From the NCBI GenBank assembly GCA_963930185.1, contig CAWVLT010000074.1, positions 62,001 to 126,000 on the forward strand: 64,000 bases of DNA, in the 5' to 3' direction. The stretch is from JAGZEG01 sp963930185. Its GTDB lineage: Bacteria > Actinomycetota > Coriobacteriia > Coriobacteriales > UMGS124. Below are positions 33,181 through 42,264 of the stretch, piece by piece. Position numbers and translations under genes: made by a program. Each line of letters opens with the position of its first letter. Within the stretch, counting starts at the first letter, position 1. The notes under the pieces were generated by a model that had not been told where the DNA came from, ran no database searches, and saw only the letters and a list, made by a program, of their open reading frames with translations.

Positions 33181-33323
33181 GTGCTTCTCCATTCTCGCGT
33201 AAGGAAAGACCTTATCGATGGTTCGCCACGACGAGCCCGGTCTTGGCTTCGACTCTGCCTCCGGGTTCGTGAGATGCATGCGAACGGTTCCGAGCATATT
33301 GCGGCCGGGCGAAATGCACAGCG

Positions 33324-33391
33324 CACAAAATGAGTGCTTAGCTTACCGACCGTATCGCCGCGCTTCTCCGATCTCGATCACTCATTTTGTG
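33324..33391. promoter_or_regulatory. Two inverted copies of CACTCATTTTGTG, candidate operators
   Basis: CACAAAATGAGTG (33324-33336) and CACTCATTTTGTG (33379-33391) are perfect 13-bp inverted copies with centres 55 bp apart, in the 274-bp gap between flavoprotein 5 and the divergent LuxR gene. The spacing, about five helical turns, would put two regulator dimers on one face. Confidence 0.6.
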
Positions 33392-33454
33392 TCATGACTG
33401 GTAAAGTGGCTGCTACATACACTGTTTTTTCTAGACTGGGAAAAGAGGGTGTCT

Positions 33455-34918
33455 GTGAAGCGGTTTCGTGATGGTATTGAGTTCATCAGGTCTCACGTCA
33501 AGCCCGAGGACATCGGACTGGGTGCGTTCTACTACTTTGCGTCTGCTCCCATCATTGGCACGATGAACTACGCAGGGTTTTCTCGGACGTCTCAGGACAT
33601 GCTCGTCTTTTTTACGTGTCTCGTCGTAAGCATGACGATCGTCCATGTGGTCCTCGCCTTTGCGCATGACGCTGCCAATACGCTGGCAGACCACCTCGAT
33701 TCGACCATCCCGTCGCTCGCCGCCTGCTGTATATTGCTTGCTGGCCTGTCCGTGCTCGATGTGGTGGGGTATGTCGCGTTTGTCATGTGTGGGGTTCTCA
33801 CGGGGGCGACATGCGCCTGCATGGTTAGCGCGTGGGCCACTGTCCCGTCGGTTCGAGAGCTGCGCCCCTCTTCATTGAAGATTGCTCCCTCTCTGGTATC
33901 CGCAGTCGTGTTCTATCTCATATATCGCTGCCTCCAGTTTGTTTCTTTGCTCATGGCAAACGGTTGGCAGTTGGCTGTTCCCCTTATTGGAATGGTTGCC
34001 TTGCTGGTTGCCTATTCTCCAAGCTATGGGTCTGTTGATGACGCTCAGTACCGTCGCAGATCTTTCCTACTGCTCGGTCTTGTAGCTGTCGTGCTCTCAG
34101 TCGTGACGGGCGCGCTCGGGTATGCCTCGAACTATCCGGACGCACGCGTGCGGCTTAATTTTACGCCCATGGTTGTTTTTGAGGCGGTGGGTGCGCTTGT
34201 GATCGTTCTGTACTGTGTCGTTATGGCTCGCGCCTGGTATCGTGCAGACGGACAATTCTCCCGACCTCGAAGACTTCTCAATATACTGGCGGCGCTCGTT
34301 CCCCTATTCGTGCTGGGGTGTTTGACGGGCGTGCTCGAGGTGCCTGGGGACTTGAGCAACTTTCTTTGGGAAGCTTCGATCTGGGTGCTTCTTCTTGCTG
34401 TTCTCGTGTATGGGATGAGAACGTCGCTGTTCGTGGTGAACGGGCTTGCAATCGGCATTATGTGGGAGTCGTGGTGCATGGGCCAGATGGTGACGAAGGG
34501 GATCGTCTTGTCAGAGGGGTTCGGGTGGGGTGACATCGCTCTTCTCGCGTGCGGTGTTGCATATCTGGGGGTAATGGCATACCAGATGTCGTTTGCCGCC
34601 TCGCCTAGCCATGCTGTCGATCTGCCGGAGCAGACGCCGTCCTGTGCGGACTCTAATGCACCCGTGCAGGCCCTGAATCCTCTTGCCTGTAAGTATGGCC
34701 TCTCCGCCCGTGAAGCGGAGGTTCTCGCGCTCGTTGGAGAGGGCCGCAGCGCCAAGTACATATCTGAGGAGCTTTCGATTTCGTTTAACACAGCCAGGTC
34801 ACATATACGTCACATCTACGAAAAGCTGGATGTGCATTCAAAACAGGAGCTCATAAGTCTTATCCAGTCATCGGATCAGCTAGGGCGATTGCAGGAAACA
34901 GGCTACCGTGCTCGATGA
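33455..34918 (+). CDS. LuxR-type regulator with polytopic membrane domain
   Basis: A 487-residue protein with about twelve hydrophobic helices (~20-390), a short linker and a C-terminal LuxR helix-turn-helix (YGLSAREAEVLALVGEGRSA, then NTARSHIRHIYEKL). AGAGGG five bases before the GTG at 33455 favours it over the GTG at 33449. It is divergent from the FMN/FAD reductase at 31132, which it probably activates. Base composition in the membrane part is slightly more AT-rich than its neighbours. Confidence 0.87.
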   Translation: MKRFRDGIEFIRSHVKPEDIGLGAFYYFASAPIIGTMNYAGFSRTSQDMLVFFTCLVVSMTIVHVVLAFAHDAANTLADHLDSTIPSLAACCILLAGLSVLDVVGYVAFVMCGVLTGATCACMVSAWATVPSVRELRPSSLKIAPSLVSAVVFYLIYRCLQFVSLLMANGWQLAVPLIGMVALLVAYSPSYGSVDDAQYRRRSFLLLGLVAVVLSVVTGALGYASNYPDARVRLNFTPMVVFEAVGALVIVLYCVVMARAWYRADGQFSRPRRLLNILAALVPLFVLGCLTGVLEVPGDLSNFLWEASIWVLLLAVLVYGMRTSLFVVNGLAIGIMWESWCMGQMVTKGIVLSEGFGWGDIALLACGVAYLGVMAYQMSFAASPSHAVDLPEQTPSCADSNAPVQALNPLACKYGLSAREAEVLALVGEGRSAKYISEELSISFNTARSHIRHIYEKLDVHSKQELISLIQSSDQLGRLQETGYRAR

Positions 34919-35009
34919 CACTGTTTGACTTCGAGCTGACTCCAAGTCGTAAACTCCGGGCATTGACTGCCACTGACGGACATAGAATGACATGGAGATG
35001 AGACATACG

Positions 35010-35753
35010 ATGAGAACTGCCATTGCGCGCGAGCTGGAGCATGACGACCCGGAGTTCGCGGCCATCATTGACGGGTTTGCCGGCGAGGAGGTGCCGGCGG
35101 AGGCCGGCATGACGCTGCCCGGGCGTACGCGCTACCTGGCGATCCTTGCGGCCCTGCTCGGCTGCCAGGGCATCGACGCGTTTCGTGCCGTCGCGGGGGA
35201 AGCCCTCGACGCCGAGGACGGCGTGTCGCCCGTGGAGCTCAAGGAGGTCGTCTACCAGGCGGCCGACTACCTGGGCATCGGCCGGGTGCTGCCGTTCGCC
35301 ACCGTGGCAAACGAGGTGCTCGAGGCGCGTGGCGTCGAGCTGCCGCTCGAGGGGCAGGGCACGGTGACGCCCGAGACGCGCCTGACGGCGGGCAACGCCT
35401 GCCAGGTCGAGATTTTCGGCGAGGGCATGCGCGAGTCCTGGGAGAAGGGCCCGCAGGAGCGTCGGCACATCAACCGATGGCTCGCGGCCAACTGCTTCGG
35501 CGACTACTACACGCGCGGCGGGCTCACCCTGGCCGAGCGCGAGATGGTGACCTTCTGCTACCTGATCGCCCAGGGCGGCTGCGAGCCCCAGGCCACGGCG
35601 CATGCCGGCGGCAATCTTGCCATGGGCAACGACAAGGCGTTCCTGTACGCCGTGGTGTCTCAGTGCCTGCCCTACATCGGCTACCCCCGCAGCCTCAACG
35701 CGCTGACCTGCGTCGACAGGGCGGCAGAGGCGGCTTCTGGCAGCGCGCAATAG
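35010..35753 (+). CDS. Carboxymuconolactone decarboxylase (AhpD-like) family protein
   Basis: A 247-residue protein with two tandem CMD-type helical repeats: one at ~35-100 (LAILAALLGCQGIDAFR, then VELKEVVYQAADYLG) and one at ~150-235 (LAEREMVTFCYLIAQGGCE, then AFLYAVVSQCLPYIGYPRSL). CMD proteins include lactone decarboxylases and AhpD-type peroxidases. The CxxC of AhpD is missing, so a peroxidase role is unlikely. An upstream in-frame ATG at 34992 lacks a ribosome-binding site. It follows the LuxR gene and may be part of the same catabolic response. Confidence 0.78.
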   Translation: MRTAIARELEHDDPEFAAIIDGFAGEEVPAEAGMTLPGRTRYLAILAALLGCQGIDAFRAVAGEALDAEDGVSPVELKEVVYQAADYLGIGRVLPFATVANEVLEARGVELPLEGQGTVTPETRLTAGNACQVEIFGEGMRESWEKGPQERRHINRWLAANCFGDYYTRGGLTLAEREMVTFCYLIAQGGCEPQATAHAGGNLAMGNDKAFLYAVVSQCLPYIGYPRSLNALTCVDRAAEAASGSAQ

Positions 35754-35801
35754 GTCGGGCGCCCTTACGAGCAAGAGGCCGAGGCGGCAGAAGTCGCCCC
35801 G

Positions 35802-35861
35802 GGGCAAATATCCGGACAGAATCGCCGTTGTTTCGCAGCCAGGATGTCCGGATATTTGCCC
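35802..35861. repeat. 60-bp palindromic element, copy 2
   Basis: GGGCAAATATCCGGAC (35802-35817) and GTCCGGATATTTGCCC (35846-35861) form a perfect 16-bp inverted repeat around a 28-nt spacer. Arm and spacer lengths equal copy 1, arms agree at 11-12 of 16 positions, and four arm differences are compensated on the other side. It abuts the stop of a truncated Tat-signal frame. Confidence 0.88.
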
Positions 35862-35947
35862 TAGGTCATGGTTCCGGATATGCATGTGCTTACGGTTTCC
35901 TCGATCGCTCTCTTGAGGAAGTCCCTTCGGTCAAGGTTCTTCTCCAT
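35861..35947 (-). pseudogene. Truncated 5' end of a Tat-exported protein gene
   Basis: On the minus strand, AGGAGGGGG and ATG at 35947 open a 28-residue frame starting MEKNLDRRDFLKRA, a textbook twin-arginine start, then diverging and stopping at TAG 35861-35863, the last base of which lies at the edge of palindromic element 2. No hydrophobic core or mature protein follows. It reads as the start of a flavoprotein-type gene cut off by deletion or by arrival of the palindrome. It lies downstream of flavoprotein 6 in the same orientation. Confidence 0.55.
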
Positions 35948-36018
35948 GTGCCCCCTCCTGCCCTTACTGGACAGCCCGGGTTAGAAAGCGCGCGGGATGC
36001 TGAGAAGTTTGGTCCTGC

Positions 36019-36052
36019 GGCGGCCATGTCGCGTTCACACGACATGGCCGCC
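36019..36052. terminator. Hairpin terminator at the end of flavoprotein 6
   Basis: GGCGGCCATGTCG and CGACATGGCCGCC form a perfect 13-bp stem with an 8-nt loop, 44 bp past the flavoprotein stop on the minus strand. Confidence 0.75.
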
Positions 36053-36095
36053 TGTTGTCGTGCGGTTTCGTGTTCCCGCCCTGAGTCGCGGGGCC

Positions 36096-37946
36096 CTACA
36101 GCGAGGCCACGATCTTTCCCGCGACCCTTCCATGCGTCATGGCCATGCCCATGGAGTTGCCGGCCGACGGCGTGGCGTACGAGTTGCCGTAGCGCCCGCC
36201 CAGGCAATTACCTGCGGCGTAGAGGCCCCTGATGGGCGTGGTGTGGTCGGCTTTCAGGACGTTGAGGTTCTCGTCGGTCACCAGGCCAGCCATGGTGACG
36301 AGACCGGCCGAGGACGTACCATCGTAGGTGCGCGCCGCCCCGTAGAACGGAGGGGTCTTGATGGCCCGCATGAGGTGCGCGTCCTTGCCGAAGTCGCTAT
36401 CGACGCCTGCCTCGCAGAGCTCGTTGTAGCGCTCGATGCTGTCGAGCGCGCTCTGAAGGGCCTCGCCCTCGTATCCCAGGAATCCGAGAAGCTCCTCGAG
36501 GGTTTCGGCGGCGTAGACCGTGGCCTCTTGGCGACGGGTCAGGATGTACATCGACACATCCAGGACGACTCCTCCCGCCGGGTCTCCCACCGGAATCGCG
36601 TCGATGGACTGGTGCATCTCCTCCACGACGTCGGGCACGCCCCAGTTCGGGGCCCCATGGTCGACGCTTGCCAGTTTGACCATCTCCATGTAGTCCGCGT
36701 CAGTGACGGCGGCGTAGATGCCCAGCGGCTGACGGAACGTGGCCGGTGCGAGCATCTGCGCCATCGCCTCGTTAACGTAGCGCTTGCCCAGCGAGTTCAG
36801 CAGCAGGAAGGGGGTGGTGCCCCAGGGCCCGGGCGGCATCCACATGGCGAAGTTCTGCGCCGGACGAGGCTGCGGCTCGATCATTCCTCCGGCCCAGCAT
36901 CCGAGCTTGAGGCCCACGCCATCGCGCCCCATGCCCGCCATGGCGGAGCGGTCCTGGCCGACGCGCATTCCCCACTCGTTCACGTCGGTGAGCAGGTTGT
37001 ATACCATGTCCGCGTTCCCGGAGAAGTCGCCGGTCGCGAGGATCACGCCCTTGGCGGCGTTGAAGCGGCGGTAGCCGTCGGGCCCCTGCGCTATTGCGCC
37101 GGTCACGTCACCGCTCTCGTTCTGCTCGAGCACCACGGCGCTGTGCTCCCAGTACCACGTGGCGCCGAGTTCCTCGGCGGCCTGCCTGCAGTAGATCTCG
37201 ATCTCGGTGAGGCGACTGACCTCCTCGCGCCCGTCAACGGGGGTGGGGTTGAAAGATCCGATCGTCTGCAGGGTCGACGCCCACGCCTTGTAACCCGAGA
37301 GCTCGATGGGGTAGTCCTCCCCGCTGTCCTTCCCATAGGCCTTCTGGATGATGGCGTTGTCGGGGGCGAGCTCGAAGAAGTTGCTTGTCTCGGGGGTCAC
37401 CGCCACGAGGTTGTCGAACATCTCGCCGGAGTTCTCGACAAACAGCCTGATGATGCGCTGGTTCGCACGGCCGCCGCTTCGCCTGTAGTACTCCGCCGTG
37501 ATCTCGCCCAGGTCATAGGGTCCGAAGCCGTTGTCGATCATGAACTGGGAGTTGTAGGCACAGATGTCATCGCCGTAGCAGCTGAACGTGTCCTTTGCCT
37601 GCACCTCGATGACGGCGACCGACGCCCCCTGCTGCGCGGCAGCCAGGGCTGCCTGTGTGCCGGCATGCCCGCCTCCCAGTACCACGACATCCGCGTCAAC
37701 GGTCTCCACGATGGACGCCTCGTCCACGGAGGGGGCGTTACCCAGCCAGTCCTCGGCGCACATGTACCCGGAAACCGGCGTATCGGCCGCATGCCCCGCG
37801 TCCTGCGGCTGTTTGCTCCCATTGGCGCCTGTCTCCTCGGCCCCTGCCATTGAGGTCGCAATTCCCTGGGCCATCACGGCCGAAGAACCCATCGCCATCG
37901 CGCCCCTTACGAAGCTCCTTCGATCGATGCGCAAACCCTGGTCCAT
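36096..37946 (-). CDS. Tat-exported FAD-dependent reductase
   Basis: A 616-residue flavoprotein with a Tat signal (IDRRSFVRGAM, RR at 9-10), the FAD motif GGGHAG at 91-96 and a C-terminal region GLYAAGNCLGGRYGNSYATP followed by AGNSMGMAMTHGR. It belongs to the GHAG/GN..GGR subgroup with 17621 and 52953. AAAAAGGAGGAGG before ATG 37946 is a strong ribosome-binding site. It is divergent from the LuxR gene at 38213, likely its regulator. No FMN domain, so it must take electrons from another carrier. Substrate unknown. Confidence 0.87.
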   Translation of the reverse strand: MDQGLRIDRRSFVRGAMAMGSSAVMAQGIATSMAGAEETGANGSKQPQDAGHAADTPVSGYMCAEDWLGNAPSVDEASIVETVDADVVVLGGGHAGTQAALAAAQQGASVAVIEVQAKDTFSCYGDDICAYNSQFMIDNGFGPYDLGEITAEYYRRSGGRANQRIIRLFVENSGEMFDNLVAVTPETSNFFELAPDNAIIQKAYGKDSGEDYPIELSGYKAWASTLQTIGSFNPTPVDGREEVSRLTEIEIYCRQAAEELGATWYWEHSAVVLEQNESGDVTGAIAQGPDGYRRFNAAKGVILATGDFSGNADMVYNLLTDVNEWGMRVGQDRSAMAGMGRDGVGLKLGCWAGGMIEPQPRPAQNFAMWMPPGPWGTTPFLLLNSLGKRYVNEAMAQMLAPATFRQPLGIYAAVTDADYMEMVKLASVDHGAPNWGVPDVVEEMHQSIDAIPVGDPAGGVVLDVSMYILTRRQEATVYAAETLEELLGFLGYEGEALQSALDSIERYNELCEAGVDSDFGKDAHLMRAIKTPPFYGAARTYDGTSSAGLVTMAGLVTDENLNVLKADHTTPIRGLYAAGNCLGGRYGNSYATPSAGNSMGMAMTHGRVAGKIVASL

Positions 37947-38157
37947 TTCTTCCTCCTCCTTTTTGTGGATGCCGATCTTTTGCCGAGCTCCTCCCCCGTT
38001 CCTTCGGCAGCCGTCATGCTGCCCGCCGTCAGGGGGTGTCCGGCGTCGTGCGCCCGCAAAGGCGTGGCCTGAGGTCGACTGTATCCTTGTCTAGGCGGTT
38101 TTTTGATCCCCCGTGTCGTGGATATGCCCTGCAATCGGCATGGACGAAATTGGGTAG

Positions 38158-38186
38158 TTGAACAGGCGGGGCTGCGCACGTATACT
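38158..38186 (+). promoter_or_regulatory. Promoter of the LuxR gene at 38213
   Basis: TTGAAC (38158-38163) and TATACT (38181-38186) at 17-bp spacing, 26 bp before the start codon. The leader is therefore very short. Confidence 0.7.
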
Positions 38187-38212
38187 GAAATGGTTCCTAC
38201 CAGGGGGTTTAC

Positions 38213-39751
38213 ATGCATGCAGACAAGCCAGGAGACGAACCAACTGCCCGGAGGCGACGTGCGCGCGAGGATGGTGGGTGGGCGACCTTGCGTCTTGCGT
38301 TACACCCGAGCCTGCTTGGTTTCGGGGCGTTACTTGCGGCGACACTGTGCTACGCCCCGACGTTCGTCTCCTGCCTGCGCCTTGCCGGCGAGGGGTCGTT
38401 GCTCGACACGTTTGCGCTTTTCTCGCTGGCATGCGCCTGCGCATGCTGCGTTGCCTGCTGGTTTGGCTGCGCGTGGGTGGCGGCCCATTTCGATGGGCGC
38501 GGGCTTCAGGCCCTGGGCACCGCATGCTTTTGCGTGGGAACCCTAGGCATGCTGGGGCTTTCTCTGGTGGATGTGCCGGTCAGCGGGCAGGTCGCCTCGG
38601 CGTGCTGCGGTTGCCTTGCTGGTTTGGGTGCACCTTTTGTGTACACGGGCTGGGGCAGGCGCTATGCCCTGCTGACGCTGCGTGACGCGCTGCTCAACAT
38701 TTCTCTCTCCATGGGCCTCGCCTCTGCGGCGAACTATGCGCTGGCTGTGGTTGCCGACTGGGCGTTCTGCCTGCTTCTGTGTGCCCTGCTCCTCTGCGGG
38801 TGCTTGCTCTCCTTCGTGGGGGAGGGGAGCGCGACGGGCGATGTGGAGGCCGAATACCGGGAGGTCTCACATGCCGGCGAGGCGGGTGGGATGAGCCTGC
38901 GTACGGTACGCTCGGCCATGGAGATCCTCTTTGCGCCCCTGTTCGGGCTGCTAGTGTTCGGCTTCGTCGGCGCCCTCATCGACCAGGACCTCATCGCGGC
39001 GCTCTTTGGCTCGCAGATCATCGGGTACCTGATCGGGGTGGCCCTGCTCCTCGTCCTGTTGATCCTCCCTCTGCGCAAGCCCCTCTTTCCTCTGGTCTAC
39101 CAGGTTCTGTTTCCTGCGCTGGCCGTCCTTTCGCTTTTGGCACGCATGCTCGCTGGCGAGGGCATCCTGCCCGGGTCGACGTTCGACGTGTGCCTGCATG
39201 TCATGTTTGGCTCGGTGCTGGCGTTTTCCTTTGCTTCGATAGCGGGAATCGGGCACGCCCGCGAGCTGCCGATCGAGGGTCTGGTCGCCGGTGCCTGCGG
39301 GCTCTACTGCCTCGCTGCGCTTGTGGGGACACTCGTGAGGCTCATCGCACGGCCGTTCGGACTAGAGGTGTCGGGGGTTGCGCTGCTCGCCTGGTTTGCC
39401 TACTTTGCCCTCCAAGTTCTCTATCCTGCCTTCATGAACTGGAGATCGAACTACGCCGTCGGCGGGTGTGGGGAAGGGGTGGCGCGCCCTTCGATTGAGG
39501 AGGAGCTTACCGGGCGATGCGAGGGGCTGGCCCGCGCGCATGCGCTCACTCCCCGGGAGACGGAGATTCTTCAGCTGCTTGGCCGTGGGCACGGGACGAC
39601 GTACATCTCTCAGGAATTGCTCATCTCCGACAGTACGGTGCGCACGCACGTCAAGAACCTCTACCGGAAGCTCGGCATCTCGTCGCGGGAGGAGCTCATC
39701 TCGCTTGTCGATTCTGGTGGAGGAAAGGTGGCGCGGGGAAAAATGCCCTAA
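38213..39751 (+). CDS. LuxR-type regulator with polytopic membrane domain
   Basis: A 512-residue protein with about twelve hydrophobic, Cys-rich helices (~30-410; the early part has many Cys, such as CACACCVACWFGC) and a C-terminal LuxR helix-turn-helix (HALTPRETEILQLLGRGHGT, then STVRTHVKNLYRKLG). AGGGGG precedes ATG 38213. It is divergent from flavoprotein 6, its likely target. The Cys cluster in the first helices is unusual among its relatives here and could be redox-active. It ends 37 bp before dnaX. Confidence 0.87.
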   Translation: MHADKPGDEPTARRRRAREDGGWATLRLALHPSLLGFGALLAATLCYAPTFVSCLRLAGEGSLLDTFALFSLACACACCVACWFGCAWVAAHFDGRGLQALGTACFCVGTLGMLGLSLVDVPVSGQVASACCGCLAGLGAPFVYTGWGRRYALLTLRDALLNISLSMGLASAANYALAVVADWAFCLLLCALLLCGCLLSFVGEGSATGDVEAEYREVSHAGEAGGMSLRTVRSAMEILFAPLFGLLVFGFVGALIDQDLIAALFGSQIIGYLIGVALLLVLLILPLRKPLFPLVYQVLFPALAVLSLLARMLAGEGILPGSTFDVCLHVMFGSVLAFSFASIAGIGHARELPIEGLVAGACGLYCLAALVGTLVRLIARPFGLEVSGVALLAWFAYFALQVLYPAFMNWRSNYAVGGCGEGVARPSIEEELTGRCEGLARAHALTPRETEILQLLGRGHGTTYISQELLISDSTVRTHVKNLYRKLGISSREELISLVDSGGGKVARGKMP

Positions 39752-39788
39752 ACTTGCGGGGACGAAGCAACGCAAGAAGGAGCCGCGC

Positions 39789-42131
39789 ATGGAGTCGCTG
39801 TACCGCAAATATCGACCGCAGACCTTTGCGGACATGGTGGGTCAGCAGCATATCGTGTCAACGCTGAGAAACGCCCTGACCGAGGGACGCGTCGCCCACG
39901 CCTATCTCTTTAGCGGGCCGCGCGGCACGGGCAAGACCACCACGGCGCGCGTTCTGGCGAAGGCCCTGCTCTGCACGGGCGGCCACGCCGGCGAGGTTGC
40001 CGTCGATCCCGACGGCACCTGCGAGGAGTGCCTCGCCATCGCCGACGGAACGCACCCAGACGTCTACGAGCTCGACGCCGCCTCGCGCACCGGCGTGGAC
40101 AGCGTGCGTGAGGAGATCATCAACCGCGTGGCCTTTGCCCCGACACGCGGCCGCTACAAGGTGTACATCATCGACGAGGTGCACATGCTCTCCGTGGCGG
40201 CGTTCAACGCGCTGCTCAAGACGCTGGAGGAGCCCCCCTCGCACGTCATCTTCGTGCTGTGCACCACCGACCCGCAGAAGGTGCCCGAGACCATCCTCTC
40301 GCGCTGCCAGCGTCTGGAGTTCCACCGCATCTCGATCGACGACATCGAGCAGCGCCTGACCTACGTGTGCCAGCAGGAGGGATTCGAGGCCGACCAGCAG
40401 GCGATCGCCCTCGTCGCCAAGCACTCGCGCGGCGGCCTGCGCGACGCCCTGTCCATGCTCGAGCAGCTCTCGGTGTTCGGGGACGGCGCCGTGCGGCTCG
40501 ATGACGCGCAGAGCGTGCTGGGCGAGGTCTCCAGCGACACGTTGGCCCACATGGTGGAGCGGATCGCCGACCGTGACGTCGCCGGCTGCTTTGCCCAGGT
40601 GGCCGACCTCGCCGAGCGCGGCGTCGACATCGCCCAGTACACGCGCGACCTCACCTCGTACGTACGCGACCTCTACGTGGCCTCGGTCACCAGGGGGGCG
40701 GATGGCGTGCTCGCCGGCGGGACCGATCCCAAGGCCGCTCTTGCGGCTGCGGAGCGTGTGGGCGGCCCCGACAGGCTCGCGAGGATGCTCGACCTGCTCG
40801 GCCAGCTGGAGGCAAACCTGAGGACCTCGCTTGACCAGCGCCTTTCCCTCGAGGTGACCCTCACGCGCATCGCCCGGCCCAAGAGCGACCTCACGCTCGA
40901 GTCGCTGGCGGAGCGCGTGGCCGAGCTCGAGCGGCAGGTCGCCGCGGGTGGAGTGGTGGCGCCGGGTTCGGCGGCCGGCTTCGGAGGAGCGTCGCCCATG
41001 CCGCAGGCCCAAGCCCCGACGTCCTATCCCGCGGCCTCCCGGCCCGCGCAGCCGACCGCGGCGGGCTCGGCCTCATATCCCGCCGGCCAGCCGACCCATG
41101 CGGCCGCGCCGACGCAGGGACGCCCCGCCCGGCCCTCCTTTGCCGGGACCCCCGCCCGCGCGGCCACGCCCGCCGCTGCCATGACGCCTCCCACCCCGCC
41201 GGCACCGCAGCGTCCGGTTCAGGCCGCGGCACCTGCCACGGCGGCGCCCTGCCCACCGCAGGCGGCCCCGGTCGGCGCGTCGGTCCTCGACCGGGCGACG
41301 TCGCAGCGCCTGTGGGGCCAGCTCGTCGACCAGGTCATGACCGCAAGCCCCTCGGTCGGCGCGCTCATGCGCACGGCTGAGGGCGTGCTGACCTCGCAGA
41401 ACACGCTGACCATCATCAATCACGGCTCGTCGTTTGCCGAGCAGATGCTGGGTCGTGCCTCCTCGCGCGAGATCATAGAGCGCGTGGCCGCCATGGTGTA
41501 CGGCCACCCGGTGCATATGGAGGTGCGCGGGATGTCGAGCGTGGCGGCCGCCCCGGCTGCTCCCGTTTCGCGGCCTGCTGCAGCGTCATCCGCACCGGCT
41601 GCCCGGCCCGCTCCGGCGGCCCCTTCTGCGCCGGTCGTCCCCGCCGCTTCGGCCGCTCCTTTTGCGCCGGCTGCACCTACCGTGCAAGCCGCCCCTGCTG
41701 CTCCGGTCGTCCCCGCCGCGCCTGCCGCGCAGGCCGCGCCGGTTGCGCAGGCCGCCTCTCGCCCTGCCCAGGCGCCCGCCGCCCCCGAGCAGGCGCCGGC
41801 GTACGAGGCGGTTCCCGACGAGGTCTACGACTCCTACGTGCCCGATGACGTTGACGAGTTCGTCAACGATCGAGATGACGTGTCTGCCCAGGGCAGCGGC
41901 AAGGGAGGTGCGCCGGCCCAAAGTGCTGGTCGAGGGGACGCGCCTGCCCAGGGCGTCACGCCTTCCCAGAGCGGCTCGCCCGTAGGAGGCGGCGCAGCGG
42001 GGCGGCCCGACGCCCAGCCTGAGGAACCCGCCGACGGCGTCGACTCCGACGCGATGGACTTGGCCCAGCTGCTCTCCGCAGGCTTTGGCGGGTACGTGAA
42101 GGTCAAGGAGGAGCCGGGTGCCGACGCCTAA
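39789..42131 (+). CDS. dnaX: DNA polymerase III subunit gamma/tau
   Basis: A 780-residue clamp-loader ATPase. Walker A is GPRGTGKTT (43-51), Walker B IIDEVH (127-132), the sensor region TILSRCQRLEFHRI, and gamma/tau domain III ends near residue 380. The rest is a long Ala/Pro-rich tail holding a conserved island (~515-590: RLWGQLVDQVMTASPSVGAL) that fits the tau-type C-terminal domain. Zinc ligands: C62, C78 and C81 are visible, but the fourth expected Cys is replaced near D75. AAGGAG 8 bp before ATG 39789 fixes the start over a long in-frame upstream extension. It leads the dnaX-ybaB-recR block. Confidence 0.95.
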   Translation: MESLYRKYRPQTFADMVGQQHIVSTLRNALTEGRVAHAYLFSGPRGTGKTTTARVLAKALLCTGGHAGEVAVDPDGTCEECLAIADGTHPDVYELDAASRTGVDSVREEIINRVAFAPTRGRYKVYIIDEVHMLSVAAFNALLKTLEEPPSHVIFVLCTTDPQKVPETILSRCQRLEFHRISIDDIEQRLTYVCQQEGFEADQQAIALVAKHSRGGLRDALSMLEQLSVFGDGAVRLDDAQSVLGEVSSDTLAHMVERIADRDVAGCFAQVADLAERGVDIAQYTRDLTSYVRDLYVASVTRGADGVLAGGTDPKAALAAAERVGGPDRLARMLDLLGQLEANLRTSLDQRLSLEVTLTRIARPKSDLTLESLAERVAELERQVAAGGVVAPGSAAGFGGASPMPQAQAPTSYPAASRPAQPTAAGSASYPAGQPTHAAAPTQGRPARPSFAGTPARAATPAAAMTPPTPPAPQRPVQAAAPATAAPCPPQAAPVGASVLDRATSQRLWGQLVDQVMTASPSVGALMRTAEGVLTSQNTLTIINHGSSFAEQMLGRASSREIIERVAAMVYGHPVHMEVRGMSSVAAAPAAPVSRPAAASSAPAARPAPAAPSAPVVPAASAAPFAPAAPTVQAAPAAPVVPAAPAAQAAPVAQAASRPAQAPAAPEQAPAYEAVPDEVYDSYVPDDVDEFVNDRDDVSAQGSGKGGAPAQSAGRGDAPAQGVTPSQSGSPVGGGAAGRPDAQPEEPADGVDSDAMDLAQLLSAGFGGYVKVKEEPGADA

Positions 42132-42264
42132 CGGCGCACGCTCATCGTACAATCAGCATCTACCGAATGGCTTGCCGCGTCGTCTGACACGAGGCTGACG
42201 AGACGCCATCAGGACGACGGGTTGCCAAGCAGGCTGTCAGCGACTAACGAAAGGAACCGCTCCC

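Noticed and set aside
40900..41840. The Ala/Pro-rich stretch of dnaX as a frameshift or separate gene
   Set aside because: The frame is continuous and a conserved tau-like island lies inside it. Long Ala/Pro linkers are common in actinobacterial DnaX.
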